Assembly (NCBI RefSeq): GCF_001941845.1
Contig: NZ_CP018870.1
Span: forward strand, 5,742,001 to 5,806,000
Reading direction: 5' to 3'
Length of the DNA: 64,000 nt
Source: Streptomyces sp. TN58
GTDB lineage: Bacteria; Actinomycetota; Actinomycetes; Streptomycetales; Streptomycetaceae
The position numbers and the translations under genes were made by a program. Positions 1 through 8,668 of this stretch are shown here, piece by piece. How positions within the stretch are numbered: position 1 is the first letter of the stretch; each line of letters starts with the position of its first letter. The notes beneath the pieces were generated by a model. That model saw only the letters and a program-made list of their open reading frames with translations, was not told where the DNA came from and made no database searches.

Positions 1-287
1 TCCCCATGGCCAAGCCCGGCCTGATCAGCGTCGGGATCTTCAACGTCCTGGGCCAGTGGAACCAGTACATCCTGCCCTCGGTGCTGATGCAGCCCCAGAC
101 CGGATCGGACCCCGAGCGCTACCTGCTCACCCAGGGCCTGATCCAGCTCCAGCAGCAGCAGGGCTACGAGACCGACCTGCCCGTGCTGTTCGCCGGCGTG
201 ACCATCGCGATGATCCCGATGCTGGTGGTCTACCTCTCCTTCCAGCGGCAGATCCAGGCGGGCCTCACCTCGGCGACGCTGAAGTAG
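1..287 (+). CDS. Sugar ABC transporter permease, C-terminal fragment
   Basis: The reading frame is open from the window edge and stops at 285-287, so only about the last 95 residues are present. They contain a hydrophobic segment near LFAGVTIAMIPMLVVYLSFQ, and the tail QRQIQAGLTSATLK resembles the end of MalG/LacG-type CUT1 permeases, which also finish with a membrane helix and a short basic tail. I infer the inner subunit of a carbohydrate importer whose other genes lie upstream of the window. The substrate cannot be told from this fragment. Confidence 0.75.
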   Translation, partial: PMAKPGLISVGIFNVLGQWNQYILPSVLMQPQTGSDPERYLLTQGLIQLQQQQGYETDLPVLFAGVTIAMIPMLVVYLSFQRQIQAGLTSATLK

Positions 288-310
288 CACGGCCGGCCGA
301 AGCAGCCCCG

Positions 311-1180
311 TCACGAGACCTTGCGCAGCCGGTACAGCCGTCCCGGGCCCGGGCCCCCGATCTCCTGCTGGATCCGGGGCTCCCGGGCGGTGCCGCCGAC
401 GCTCCAGACGGGCCACGCGCACCCCGGGACGTCCACGCGGACCTGCTGCGTCCATACGTCCCGGCCGCTCTCGTAGACCCAGGTCCCGGAGCCCGAGCAG
501 CTCGGCGCCGGGTCGCCGGGGTAGTCGGCCTGGCTGCGGCCGCCGACCCCGGAGGCGGTGACCCGGCCGTCCGGGGTGAAGACGAGCGTGTTGCCCGTCT
601 GGTCGATCCAGCTGCCGGCCATGTCCTGCGGCCCGAGCCGCGGCGGCTCGTACGCGGGCAGCAGGCCGACGGCGAGCGCGAGCGCGCCCAGGAGGCCCGT
701 CCCCGCCACCACGGCCGTGCCCCACAGCGCGACCCGCCGCAGCAGGCCCTCGCCGCGGGGGAGGGCGAAGACCACGCCCAGGGAGAGGGAGGCCGTGGCC
801 GACGCCCAGAAGACCAGCGTGTCCCCGGTCTCCGCGTCGTTGTACGTCGCGAAGACCAGGACGGGCGCCGCCAGCAGGGCCGCCACCACCGGCGGCGCCG
901 ACCACCAGGCCGTACGCCCGCCGAGCCCCCGGGAGAGGAGGTCGGCCAGCGCGACCGCCGGCAGTACGAAGACCAGCGACAGCAGGAACGAGACGAAGCC
1001 GACGAGCGGCGTGAGCGCCACCAGGGCCCCCGCGGCCTCGGCGTGGCCGGAGCGCACGTCCGGTGGCGGCTGCGTCTGTACGTACAGCAGGACCACCACG
1101 GCCGCGAGCGCGACCTCCAGGCACCCCACCAGCGTCGAGACCGCCAGCACGCGGCCGTAGGACCTCTTTTCCTGACGCAT
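311..1180 (-). CDS. Membrane protein of unknown function with soluble C-terminal domain
   Basis: The protein has 289 residues and about five hydrophobic segments in its first 180 residues. A soluble tail of about 105 residues begins near MAGSWIDQTGNTLVF, and its beta-rich pattern (GSW...TLVFTPDGRV) looks lipocalin-like. The ATG at 1180 is chosen because a purine-rich GAGGGGGG sits 5 bases upstream; an earlier in-frame start at 1213 has no such site. It converges with the upstream permease gene across a 23-base gap. I do not recognise a named family; the fold suggestion for the tail is inference. Confidence 0.7.
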   Translation of the reverse strand: MRQEKRSYGRVLAVSTLVGCLEVALAAVVVLLYVQTQPPPDVRSGHAEAAGALVALTPLVGFVSFLLSLVFVLPAVALADLLSRGLGGRTAWWSAPPVVAALLAAPVLVFATYNDAETGDTLVFWASATASLSLGVVFALPRGEGLLRRVALWGTAVVAGTGLLGALALAVGLLPAYEPPRLGPQDMAGSWIDQTGNTLVFTPDGRVTASGVGGRSQADYPGDPAPSCSGSGTWVYESGRDVWTQQVRVDVPGCAWPVWSVGGTAREPRIQQEIGGPGPGRLYRLRKVS

Positions 1181-1668
1181 GCCAACCCCCCTCGTGGCCG
1201 GGCGGAGCGACACGTCCGCCCGGCCGGCGATGTCTCCCGTCCATGGTGCCAGCCCAGGCTGAACGCGTTCAGTTCATTCTGGGCGCTGTTACAGCCCTGT
1301 GCCAGGAGCCGGCGCAGGACGCGGTTGTCCGGCCGTGTGGAAAGGGGGAAAGTGAGAGGAGTGCGGGCGAGCGCGCGCGGGCAGGGGCGTGCCGCTGCCG
1401 CGCGGGCAGGCGCCCGGCCCGGCCGGAAATGGCCGCAGAGGACCGGTGCCCACGGCGGCCGTGACGCGATCCGGTGGGCTGCTCTTTCCCCCTTTCAGTC
1501 GGTAGGTCCGATTCGTGTCGCGTCAGCCTCTTGACGTGCGGATGCGTAAAGGCTCGACTTAAGGTTCACAAGTTGGAGAGACGCCGGGGTCTCGGAGCGC
1601 CAAGCCGCGACGTGTCCCGGCCGGGGGGCGACGGCCAGCCGTCGCTAATGGGCAGGAGTGGATGAGTC
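1181..1668. other. Intergenic region with candidate promoter for the ROK gene
   Basis: No convincing gene is seen here; the open frames across it have shadow-like codon use. A TTGACG hexamer at 1531-1536 is followed 17 bases later by TCGACT (1554-1559), a weak match to a vegetative -10. The sequence GACTTAAGGTTCACAAGTTG (1556-1575) overlaps it and has short inverted arms ACTT/AAGT, so it could be an operator, perhaps autoregulatory. This is inference from motif inspection only. Confidence 0.35.
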
Positions 1669-2883
1669 GTGCAGACTCCCGGATCGCAGTCGTCGCTGCA
1701 CCGCGCGAATCTCGAACGGGTCGTACGGGCGGTGCGGCTCGCGGGGTCGCTGACCCAGGCGGAGATCGCCCGTACCACCGGACTGTCGGCGGCCACGGTC
1801 TCCAACATCGTCCGGGAGCTGAAGGACGGCGGGACCGTCGAGGTCACCGACACCTCGGCCGGCGGCCGGCGGGCGCGGAGCGTGTCGCTCAGCGGTGACG
1901 CGGGCATCGTGATCGGTGTCGACTTCGGCCACACCCACCTGCGGGTGGCCGTCGGCAACCTCGCCCACCAGGTGCTGGCCGAGGAGTCCGAGCCGCTGGA
2001 CGTCGACGCCTCCTGGGCGGACGGCTTCGACCGGGCGGAATCCCTGGTCGGGCGCCTGATCGAGGGCATAGGTGTCGCCCTCGACAAGGTCATCGGGGTC
2101 GGCCTCGGCGTCCCCGGCCCCATCGACGTGGAGTCCGGCACGCTGGGCTCGACGGCGATCCTGCCGGGCTGGGCGGGGATCAACCCCCGCCAGGAGCTCT
2201 CCCAGCGCCTCGGCGTGCCCGTCTACGTGGACAACGACGCGAACCTCGGCGCCCTCGGTGAACTCGTTTGGGGGAGCGGGCGGGGAGTGAAGGACCTGGC
2301 CTACATCAAGGTGGCCAGCGGCGTCGGCGCCGGCCTGGTCATCAGCGGCCAGATCTACCGCGGACCGGGCGGTACGGCGGGCGAGATCGGGCACATCACG
2401 CTGGACGAATCGGGCCCCGTCTGCCGCTGCGGCAACCGCGGATGCCTGGAGACCTTCGCCGCGGCCCGGTACGTCCTGCCGCTGCTCCAGGGCACGCACG
2501 GACCGGAGTTGACGATGGAGCGGGTGGTCGAGCTGGCCCGCGGCGGGGACCCCGGCTGCCGCCGGGTGATCACGGACGTCGGCCGCCACATCGGCAGCGG
2601 AGTGGCCAGCCTGTGCAACCTGCTGAACCCCAGCCGGGTGGTGCTGGGCGGCTCGCTGGCCGAGGCCGGTGAACTGGTCCTCGCCCCCATCCGTGAATCG
2701 GTGGGGAGGTACGCGATCCCCAGCGCGGCCCGGCAGCTGTCGGTGCTCACGGGGTCCCTGGGCGGGCGGGCGGAGGTGCTGGGCGCACTCGCCCTCGTGC
2801 TGAGCGAGATGGGCGATTCGACGCTTTTGTCAGATCATGGAAGTGGAGTGCGAGCTCCAGCCGTCTTGCCTTCAGGTAGATAA
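1669..2883 (+). CDS. ROK-family transcriptional regulator, Rok7B7-like
   Basis: A 404-residue protein with an N-terminal winged helix (LTQAEIARTTGLSAATVSNIV, about residues 27-47) and a C-terminal ROK sugar-kinase-like domain. Visible signatures are the nucleotide-binding-type GVDFGHTHLRVAVG and the zinc motif CRCGNRGCLE. It starts at GTG 1669 with GGAG ten bases upstream. It lies just upstream of xylFGH in the same orientation. In S. coelicolor the ROK gene in this position (rok7B7, SCO6008) is reported to control xylose transport, carbon repression and antibiotic output; orthology is inferred from sequence type and synteny. It probably regulates the downstream transporter in response to a sugar or sugar phosphate. 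Confidence 0.9.
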   Translation: MQTPGSQSSLHRANLERVVRAVRLAGSLTQAEIARTTGLSAATVSNIVRELKDGGTVEVTDTSAGGRRARSVSLSGDAGIVIGVDFGHTHLRVAVGNLAHQVLAEESEPLDVDASWADGFDRAESLVGRLIEGIGVALDKVIGVGLGVPGPIDVESGTLGSTAILPGWAGINPRQELSQRLGVPVYVDNDANLGALGELVWGSGRGVKDLAYIKVASGVGAGLVISGQIYRGPGGTAGEIGHITLDESGPVCRCGNRGCLETFAAARYVLPLLQGTHGPELTMERVVELARGGDPGCRRVITDVGRHIGSGVASLCNLLNPSRVVLGGSLAEAGELVLAPIRESVGRYAIPSAARQLSVLTGSLGGRAEVLGALALVLSEMGDSTLLSDHGSGVRAPAVLPSGR

Positions 2884-2950
2884 CGAATGGCACCGTTGTC
2901 ATCTCGTTAAGAATTCACTCCTTGACGGCAAAACGCGGCCGGGGTTGACT
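2881..2950 (+). promoter_or_regulatory. Candidate promoter/operator upstream of xylF
   Basis: An inverted repeat TAACGA (2881-2886) / TCGTTA (2904-2909) overlaps the stop codon of the ROK gene. TTGACG (2922-2927) follows, with TTGACT 17 bases further on (2945-2950) as a poor -10. The stretch is AT-richer than its surroundings. A ROK protein bound to the repeat would sit just upstream of the -35. The hexamer matches are partial, so this is a candidate only. Confidence 0.35.
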
Positions 2951-3000
2951 CACATCCACCTCGGCCGCGGCGTAGCGGCCTCGTCAGGGAGGTTCAAGTA

Positions 3001-4113
3001 ATGAACACGCGTATGCGCAGAGCCGCCGTAGCCGTTGCCGCCGGCGCCATGGCCGTTTCCCTTGCCGCCTGTGGCAGTGCCAAGGAGGCCGGCGACAAGA
3101 CCAAGGAGTCCTCCGGCGCTGCCAAGGGCGACGCGATCAAGGTCGGTCTGCTCCTGCCGGAGAACCAGACCGCGCGTTACGAGAAGTTCGACAAGCCGCT
3201 CATCGAGAAGAAGGTCGCCGAGCTCACCGGCGGCAAGGGCGAGGTCGTCTACGCCAATGCCAAGCAGGACGCGACCACGCAGAACTCCCAGGTCGACACG
3301 ATGATCACCAACAAGGTGGACGTCCTGATCATCGACGCGGTGGACTCCAAGGCCATCGCCGGCTCGGTCAAGAAGGCCAAGGACGCCGGCATCCCGGTCG
3401 TCTCCTACGACCGCCTGGCCGAGGGCCCGATCGACGCCTACACCTCCTTCGACAACGAAGAGGTCGGCAAGGTCCAGGGCAAGGCGCTGCTGGAGGCGCT
3501 GGGCGACAAGGCCAAGGACGGCCAGATCGTCATGATGAACGGTTCGGTCACCGACCCGAACGCCAAGCTCTTCAAGTCCGGCGCCCACTCCGAGCTCGAC
3601 GGCAAGGTGAACGTCGGCAAGGAGTACGACACCGTCGAGTGGAAGCCGGAGAACGCCAACACCAACATGGCGGCCGCGCTCTCCGCGCTCGGCAAGGACA
3701 AGATCGTCGGCGTCTACTCCGCCAACGACGGCATGGCCGGCGGCATCATCACCGCCCTCAAGGCCGCCGGCGTCAACCCCCTGCCCCCGGTCACCGGCCA
3801 GGACGCCGAACTCGCCGGCGTGCAGCGCATCGTCGCGGGCGAGCAGTTCATGAGCGTCTACAAGCCGTACGCCCCCGAGGCCGAGGCCGCCGCGAAGATG
3901 GCCGTCGCCCTCGCCAAGGGCGGCAAGCCCGAAGGCACCACCTCCACGGTCGACAGCCCCACCACGAAGGGCGTCCCCTCCGTGCTGATCCCGGTCATCT
4001 CGCTGACCAAGGGCAACATCAAGGACACCGTCGTCAAGGACGGCGTCTACACGGTCGACGAGATCTGCACCGACAAGTACGCGGCCGCCTGCGCCGCCAT
4101 CGGCCTGAAGTAG
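3001..4113 (+). CDS. xylF: Xylose-type ABC transporter substrate-binding lipoprotein
   Basis: A 370-residue periplasmic-binding protein of the sugar type (Peripla_BP_4). It starts at ATG 3001 behind GGGAGG, with a lipoprotein signal and lipobox LAAC (Cys24). The mature part begins with a charged linker and the first strand IKVGLLLPENQTARYE, then has IIDAVDS and VVSYDRLA, typical of XylF/ChvE-like proteins. It should bind a monosaccharide outside the membrane and deliver it to XylH. Stem-loops follow the stop codon, which would favour higher expression of the binding protein than of the ATPase and permease. Xylose as substrate is inferred from synteny. Confidence 0.9.
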   Translation: MNTRMRRAAVAVAAGAMAVSLAACGSAKEAGDKTKESSGAAKGDAIKVGLLLPENQTARYEKFDKPLIEKKVAELTGGKGEVVYANAKQDATTQNSQVDTMITNKVDVLIIDAVDSKAIAGSVKKAKDAGIPVVSYDRLAEGPIDAYTSFDNEEVGKVQGKALLEALGDKAKDGQIVMMNGSVTDPNAKLFKSGAHSELDGKVNVGKEYDTVEWKPENANTNMAAALSALGKDKIVGVYSANDGMAGGIITALKAAGVNPLPPVTGQDAELAGVQRIVAGEQFMSVYKPYAPEAEAAAKMAVALAKGGKPEGTTSTVDSPTTKGVPSVLIPVISLTKGNIKDTVVKDGVYTVDEICTDKYAAACAAIGLK

Positions 4114-4121
4114 CGGCCCCC

Positions 4122-4199
4122 GCCGCCTCCCGGTGAGGCGGCCCCACGTACCTGACCGGCGCCCCGCCCCTTCATCACCCCGCCACCCGGCGGGGCGCC
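4122..4199 (+). terminator. Intercistronic stem-loops between xylF and xylG
   Basis: A perfect 8-bp stem (4122-4129 with 4135-4142, 5-base loop) is followed by an 11-bp perfect inverted repeat (4158-4168 with 4189-4199). The second can also fold locally as CCCCGCC/GGCGGGG (4178-4184 with 4189-4195). No T-tract follows. They probably act as partial terminators or as mRNA stabilisers for the xylF message. Confidence 0.6.
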
Positions 4200-4283
4200 G
4201 GGCAGAAACGTTCCCCCATTCGCCCCGCTCCTGCTCTTCTGCACGACATCCCCGCCGGTCAGGCGGCGAAGGAGATGGTTCAT

Positions 4284-5063
4284 GTGTCCGCTGCGCCCGT
4301 GCTGGCGTTGCGAGGGGTTTCGAAGCGGTTCGGCGCCGTTCAGGCCCTGACCGACGTAGAACTCGAAATCCACTCCGGTGAAGTGGTCGCCCTCGTCGGC
4401 GACAACGGTGCCGGCAAGTCCACGCTGGTCAAGACGATTGCCGGCGTGCACCCCATCGATGACGGTGTCATCGAGTGGGAAGGGCGCCCGGTCTCCATCG
4501 GCAAGCCCCACGACGCCCAGAACCTGGGCATCGCGACGGTCTACCAGGACCTGGCGCTGTGCGACAACATCGATGTCGTCGGCAACCTGTTCCTCGGCCG
4601 GGAGCTCAAGAAGTTCGGCGTCCTCGACGAGGTGGAGATGGAGCGCCGCGCCCGCGAGCTCCTGACCACGCTGTCCATCCGGATCCCCAGTGTCCGGATC
4701 CCCATCGCCTCGCTGTCGGGCGGTCAGCGCCAGACCGTGGCGATCGCCCGCTCCATGCTGGGCGAGCCCCAGCTCGTCATCCTCGACGAGCCCACCGCCG
4801 CCCTCGGCGTCGAGCAGACCGCTCAGGTGCTCGACCTGGTGGAGCGGCTGCGTGAACGGGGCCACGCCGTCATCCTCATCAGCCACAACATGGCCGATGT
4901 GAAGGCCGTCGCCGACAAGGTGGCGGTCCTGCGGCTGGGCCGCAACAACGGTGTCTTCAACGTCGCCGACACCTCGCAGGAAGAGATCATCTCCGCCATC
5001 ACCGGTGCCACGGACAACGCCGTGACCCGCCGGGCGGCCCGCACCTCGGAGGCCGGCAAGTGA
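4284..5063 (+). CDS. xylG: Xylose-type ABC transporter ATP-binding protein
   Basis: A single-domain ATPase of 259 residues with Walker A GDNGAGKST, signature LSGGQRQTVAIAR and Walker B VILDEPTAAL. Classical XylG/RbsA proteins carry two tandem ABC domains; this one has one, as is common for actinobacterial members. I prefer GTG 4284, because AAGGAG at 4269-4274 gives a 9-base spacing; the in-frame ATG at 4275 directly abuts that site. The stop overlaps the xylH start by 4 bases, so translation is coupled. It should power uptake of the sugar bound by XylF. Confidence 0.9.
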   Translation: MSAAPVLALRGVSKRFGAVQALTDVELEIHSGEVVALVGDNGAGKSTLVKTIAGVHPIDDGVIEWEGRPVSIGKPHDAQNLGIATVYQDLALCDNIDVVGNLFLGRELKKFGVLDEVEMERRARELLTTLSIRIPSVRIPIASLSGGQRQTVAIARSMLGEPQLVILDEPTAALGVEQTAQVLDLVERLRERGHAVILISHNMADVKAVADKVAVLRLGRNNGVFNVADTSQEEIISAITGATDNAVTRRAARTSEAGK

Positions 5064-6361
5064 GCACCCAGAACCCTGCCACCGATCCGCTGGACAAGGG
5101 CCACGTCGACCCGGTCAACCCCGCGGCCGCGCACGACGCGATCCCTGCCGTGGACCCCCGCCTCCTCGTCCGCGAGGAGGGCCTCGCCGGCTACGTGGGC
5201 GAGTTCAAGCGCAAGATGAAGGCGGGCGACCTGGGCTCCCTCCCGGTCGTCATCGGCCTGATCGTCATCTGGTCCATCTTCCAGGGGCTGAACTCGAACT
5301 TCCTCTCCCCGGAGAACCTGACCAACATCGCGATCACGATGACCGGCACGGGCATGATCGCCATCGGCATCATTTTCGTGCTGCTGCTCGGCGAGATCGA
5401 CCTCTCGGTCGGCTCCGTCAGCGGTGTCTCGGGCGCGATCGTCGCCGTCATGGCCGTCACCCACGGCGTGAACGAATGGCTCGCCATCCTCGCGGCCATC
5501 GTCGGCGGCGCCCTGATCGGGTCCATCCACGGCTTCTTCTTCGCCAAGGTCGGCGCCCCGGCCTTCGCCGTCACCCTGTCGGGCCTGCTCTTCTGGCTCG
5601 GCGCCATGCTGCAGATCCTCGGCAGCAACGGCACGATCAACATCGACGGCGACGGCGTGGTCGGCCAGCTGACCACGTACTTCTTCTCCGACGTGGCCGT
5701 CGCCTACGGGCTGGCCGCCCTCGCGGTGGCCGGCTACTTCATCGCGGCCTTCCTCGACGCGAGGCGCCGCGAGGCGGCCGGGATGCCCTCCCGCCCGCTC
5801 GCCGAGATCCTGCTGCGCACCGGCCTGCTCGCCCTGTGCGCGTTCGGTCCCGCCGTGCTGTTCAACCAGTACAAGGGCCTGCCGCTCGCGGTGGTGCTCT
5901 TCCTGCTGGCCCTGGTCGTCACGGACTTCCTGCTGCGCCGCACGACCTTCGGGCGAAACGTTTTCGCACTGGGTGGCAGCGTCGAGGCCTCCCGCCGCGC
6001 GGGCATCAACGTCACCCGGATCCGGATCACGGTCTTCGCGATCTCCAGCACCTTCGCCGCCATCGGCGGCCTGTTCTGGGCCTCCAAGATCGCGGCGGCC
6101 AACCAGAGCGCCGGCGCCGGCGACCTGCTGATGAACGTGATCGCGGCGGCCGTCATCGGCGGCACCAGCCTCTTCGGCGGCCGAGGCCGGACCTGGAACG
6201 CCCTCCTCGGTGTCATGGTCATCGTCTCGATCCAGTACGGTCTGGCCCTGGAAGGCATCGCGACGCCGATCCAGTACATGATCACCGGTGCGGTCCTGCT
6301 GGCGACCGTGGTGATCGACTCGGTCACCCGCAAGACCCAGAAGACGGCCGGACGCGCCTGA
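5060..6361 (+). CDS. xylH: Xylose-type ABC transporter permease
   Basis: A 433-residue BPD_transp_2-family permease. After a polar N-terminus of about 60 residues there are roughly ten hydrophobic segments, with the family-typical [12 protein letters not shown] around residue 112 and [10 protein letters not shown] near the end. It starts at GTG 5060, overlapping the xylG stop. It forms the membrane channel of the importer with XylF and XylG. A strong hairpin follows at 6440-6468, closing the operon. Confidence 0.9.
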   Translation: MSTQNPATDPLDKGHVDPVNPAAAHDAIPAVDPRLLVREEGLAGYVGEFKRKMKAGDLGSLPVVIGLIVIWSIFQGLNSNFLSPENLTNIAITMTGTGMIAIGIIFVLLLGEIDLSVGSVSGVSGAIVAVMAVTHGVNEWLAILAAIVGGALIGSIHGFFFAKVGAPAFAVTLSGLLFWLGAMLQILGSNGTINIDGDGVVGQLTTYFFSDVAVAYGLAALAVAGYFIAAFLDARRREAAGMPSRPLAEILLRTGLLALCAFGPAVLFNQYKGLPLAVVLFLLALVVTDFLLRRTTFGRNVFALGGSVEASRRAGINVTRIRITVFAISSTFAAIGGLFWASKIAAANQSAGAGDLLMNVIAAAVIGGTSLFGGRGRTWNALLGVMVIVSIQYGLALEGIATPIQYMITGAVLLATVVIDSVTRKTQKTAGRA

Positions 6362-6380
6362 CCGCGCGCCCGACCGCCGA

Positions 6381-6428
6381 CCCGAGCCGGCTTCGGCGGC
6401 AAGGCCCGAGCCGGCTTCGGCGGTAAGA
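6381..6428 (+). repeat. Tandem 24-bp repeat downstream of xylH
   Basis: Two adjacent 24-base copies (6381-6404 and 6405-6428) differ at two positions near their ends. Each begins CCCGAGCCGGCTTCGGCGG and contains a small self-complementary CCGA...TCGG core. They lie between the xylH stop and the main terminator hairpin. Confidence 0.8.
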
Positions 6429-6439
6429 ACGGTCACAGA

Positions 6440-6468
6440 GCCCGGCGCCACCTCGCGTGGCGCCGGGC
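6440..6468 (+). terminator. Terminator hairpin after xylH
   Basis: A perfect 12-bp stem GCCCGGCGCCAC / GTGGCGCCGGGC (6440-6451 with 6457-6468) with a 5-base loop. No T-run follows, as is common in Streptomyces. It separates the xyl operon from dxs. Confidence 0.8.
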
Positions 6469-6647
6469 ATCTGTGCGTGCGAACGCGGGCACTCCTGTGC
6501 GGGTATACGCCCATATGCGATGTGTGTACGCGGCGCGGCGTGTACATGTATGACAAAGGTGTGACCCCACCGGGACGGCCCGATGACCGCGCCCGCGAAC
6601 GGAACATTAGACTCGACAGACCAGCAAGCAACTGCAAGGAGGCACGG

Positions 6648-8564
6648 GTGCTGCTGACCCGCATCAAGGGACCGCGCGATCTGGACCGGCTCAGCCAGGA
6701 GGAGCTGACCCAGCTCGCGGCCGAGATCAGGTCCTTCCTCGTCGACGCCGTCTCCAAGACCGGCGGGCACCTCGGCCCCAACCTCGGCGTGGTCGAACTG
6801 ACGATCGCCCTGCACCGGGTCTTCGAATCGCCCAAGGACAAGGTCCTCTTCGACACCGGCCACCAGGCCTACGTCCACAAGCTGCTCACGGGCCGCCAGG
6901 ACTTCGCCGGCCTGCGCACCAAGAACGGCCTGTCCGGCTACCCTTCGCGCGCCGAGTCCGACCACGACGTGATCGAGAACTCGCACGCCTCCACCGTCCT
7001 GGGCTGGGCCGACGGCCTCGCCAAGGCCAACGAGGTACTGGGCCGCGAGGACCACCACGTCGCCGCCGTCATCGGCGACGGCGCCCTCACCGGCGGCATG
7101 GCCTGGGAGGCGCTGAACAACATCGCCGCCGCCAAGGACCGCCCGCTCGTCATCGTCGTCAACGACAACGAGCGCTCCTACGGCCCCACCATCGGCGGCC
7201 TCGCCAACCACCTGGCCACCCTGCGCACCACCGACGGCTACGAGCGCTTCCTCGCCCGCGGCAAGGAGCTCCTGGAGCGCACCCCGGTCGTCGGCAAGCC
7301 GCTCTTCGAGACCCTGCACGGCGCCAAGAAGGGCCTGAAGGACTTCATCGCCCCCCAGGGCATGTTCGAGGACCTGGGCCTGAAGTACATCGGCCCCATC
7401 GACGGCCACGACATCGAGGCCCTGGAGTCCGCGCTCCAGCGCGCCAAGCGCTTCAGCGGCCCCGTCATCGTGCACTGCCTCACCCAGAAGGGCCGCGGCT
7501 ACACCCCGGCCCTGGAGCACGAGGCGGACCGCTTCCACGCCGTCGGCGTGATCCACCCCGACACCGGCCTGCCGGTCAAGACCGCCGCCGCCAGCTGGAC
7601 CTCCGTCTTCGCCGACGAGATGGTCAAGATCGGCCACGAGCGCCCGGACGTCGTCGGCATCACCGCGGCCATGCTCCACCCGGTCGGCCTCAACAAGTTC
7701 GCCGAGGCCTTCCCCGACCGCATCTACGACGTCGGCATCGCCGAGCAGCACGGCGCGACCTCCGCGGCCGGCCTCGCCACCGGTGGCGTCCACCCCGTCT
7801 TCGCGGTGTACGCGACCTTCCTCAACCGCGCCTTCGACCAGGTCCTGATGGACGTCGCCCTGCACAAGTGCGGCGTCACCTTCGTCCTGGACCGCGCCGG
7901 TGTCACCGGCGACGACGGCGCCTCCCACAACGGCATGTGGGACATGTCCATCCTCCAGGTCGTCCCCGGCCTGCGCCTGGCCGCACCGCGCGACGCCGAG
8001 CAGCTGCGCTCCCAGCTCCGCGAGGCCGTCGAGGTCAAGGACGCCCCGACCGTGGTCCGCTTCTCCAAGGGCGTCGTCGGCCCCGCCGTCCCGGCCGTCG
8101 GCCGGATCGGCGGCATGGACGTGCTGCGCGCCCCGGGCGCCGAGGTCACCCGGCCGGACGTACTGCTCGTATCGGTCGGCGCACTCGCCCCGATGTGCCT
8201 GGAGATCGCCGACCTCCTCGACAAGCAGGGCATCTCCACGACCGTCGTCGACCCCCGCTGGGTCAAGCCCGTGGACGAGGCCCTGGCCCCGCTCGCGGAG
8301 CGGCACCGCGTGGTCGTCACGGTCGAGGACAACGGCCGCGCCGGCGGCGTGGGCTCCGCCGTCTCGCAGGCCCTGCGGGACGCGGGCGTCGACGTACCCC
8401 TGCGCGACTTCGGCATCCCGCAGCGCTTCCTGGACCACGCCCTGCGCAAGGAGATCCTTGCGGAGATCGGCCTGACCGCACCGGACATCGCCCGGCAGGT
8501 CACCGGCCTCGTCGCCAAGCTGGACGGCCGCTACGACAGCGAGCCGGCCGCCACCGTCGACTGA
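6648..8564 (+). CDS. dxs: 1-deoxy-D-xylulose-5-phosphate synthase
   Basis: A 638-residue thiamine-diphosphate enzyme condensing pyruvate and glyceraldehyde 3-phosphate, the first step of the MEP isoprenoid pathway. Visible signatures are [31 protein letters not shown], the ThDP/Mg motif [17 protein letters not shown] ending in NDN, and [16 protein letters not shown]. The GTG at 6648 is chosen because AAGGAGG (6636-6642) lies 5 bases upstream and the family N-terminus [11 protein letters not shown] begins there. The leader (about 6500-6640) is unusually AT-rich with repeated GTGTAC, probably promoter DNA. It stands alone, followed by a strong hairpin. Confidence 0.96.
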   Translation: MLLTRIKGPRDLDRLSQEELTQLAAEIRSFLVDAVSKTGGHLGPNLGVVELTIALHRVFESPKDKVLFDTGHQAYVHKLLTGRQDFAGLRTKNGLSGYPSRAESDHDVIENSHASTVLGWADGLAKANEVLGREDHHVAAVIGDGALTGGMAWEALNNIAAAKDRPLVIVVNDNERSYGPTIGGLANHLATLRTTDGYERFLARGKELLERTPVVGKPLFETLHGAKKGLKDFIAPQGMFEDLGLKYIGPIDGHDIEALESALQRAKRFSGPVIVHCLTQKGRGYTPALEHEADRFHAVGVIHPDTGLPVKTAAASWTSVFADEMVKIGHERPDVVGITAAMLHPVGLNKFAEAFPDRIYDVGIAEQHGATSAAGLATGGVHPVFAVYATFLNRAFDQVLMDVALHKCGVTFVLDRAGVTGDDGASHNGMWDMSILQVVPGLRLAAPRDAEQLRSQLREAVEVKDAPTVVRFSKGVVGPAVPAVGRIGGMDVLRAPGAEVTRPDVLLVSVGALAPMCLEIADLLDKQGISTTVVDPRWVKPVDEALAPLAERHRVVVTVEDNGRAGGVGSAVSQALRDAGVDVPLRDFGIPQRFLDHALRKEILAEIGLTAPDIARQVTGLVAKLDGRYDSEPAATVD

Positions 8565-8593
8565 CGCCGGGTCGCCGCGCGGTTGCACGTCAC

Positions 8594-8633
8594 GGGCCGG
8601 GAGATCACTCTTGAGGAGTGGGCCTCCCGGCCC
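8594..8633 (+). terminator. Terminator hairpin after dxs
   Basis: A 10-bp perfect stem GGGCCGGGAG / CTCCCGGCCC (8594-8603 with 8624-8633), extended inside by CACTC/GAGTG (8606-8610 with 8616-8620). It lies 30 bases after the dxs stop. Confidence 0.8.
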
Positions 8634-8668
8634 TTCGCGTGCGTCGACACCTGTTCGGAGGTGCGTCG

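Noticed and set aside
56..1534. A 492-codon plus-strand frame
   Set aside because: It overlaps the membrane protein gene antisense, is dominated by Arg/Pro/Ala and has no domain; a GC-rich shadow frame.
6500..6648. Defined promoter or riboswitch upstream of dxs
   Set aside because: The leader is AT-rich with a TAGACT, but no -35 at a suitable distance and no conserved aptamer structure could be recognised.
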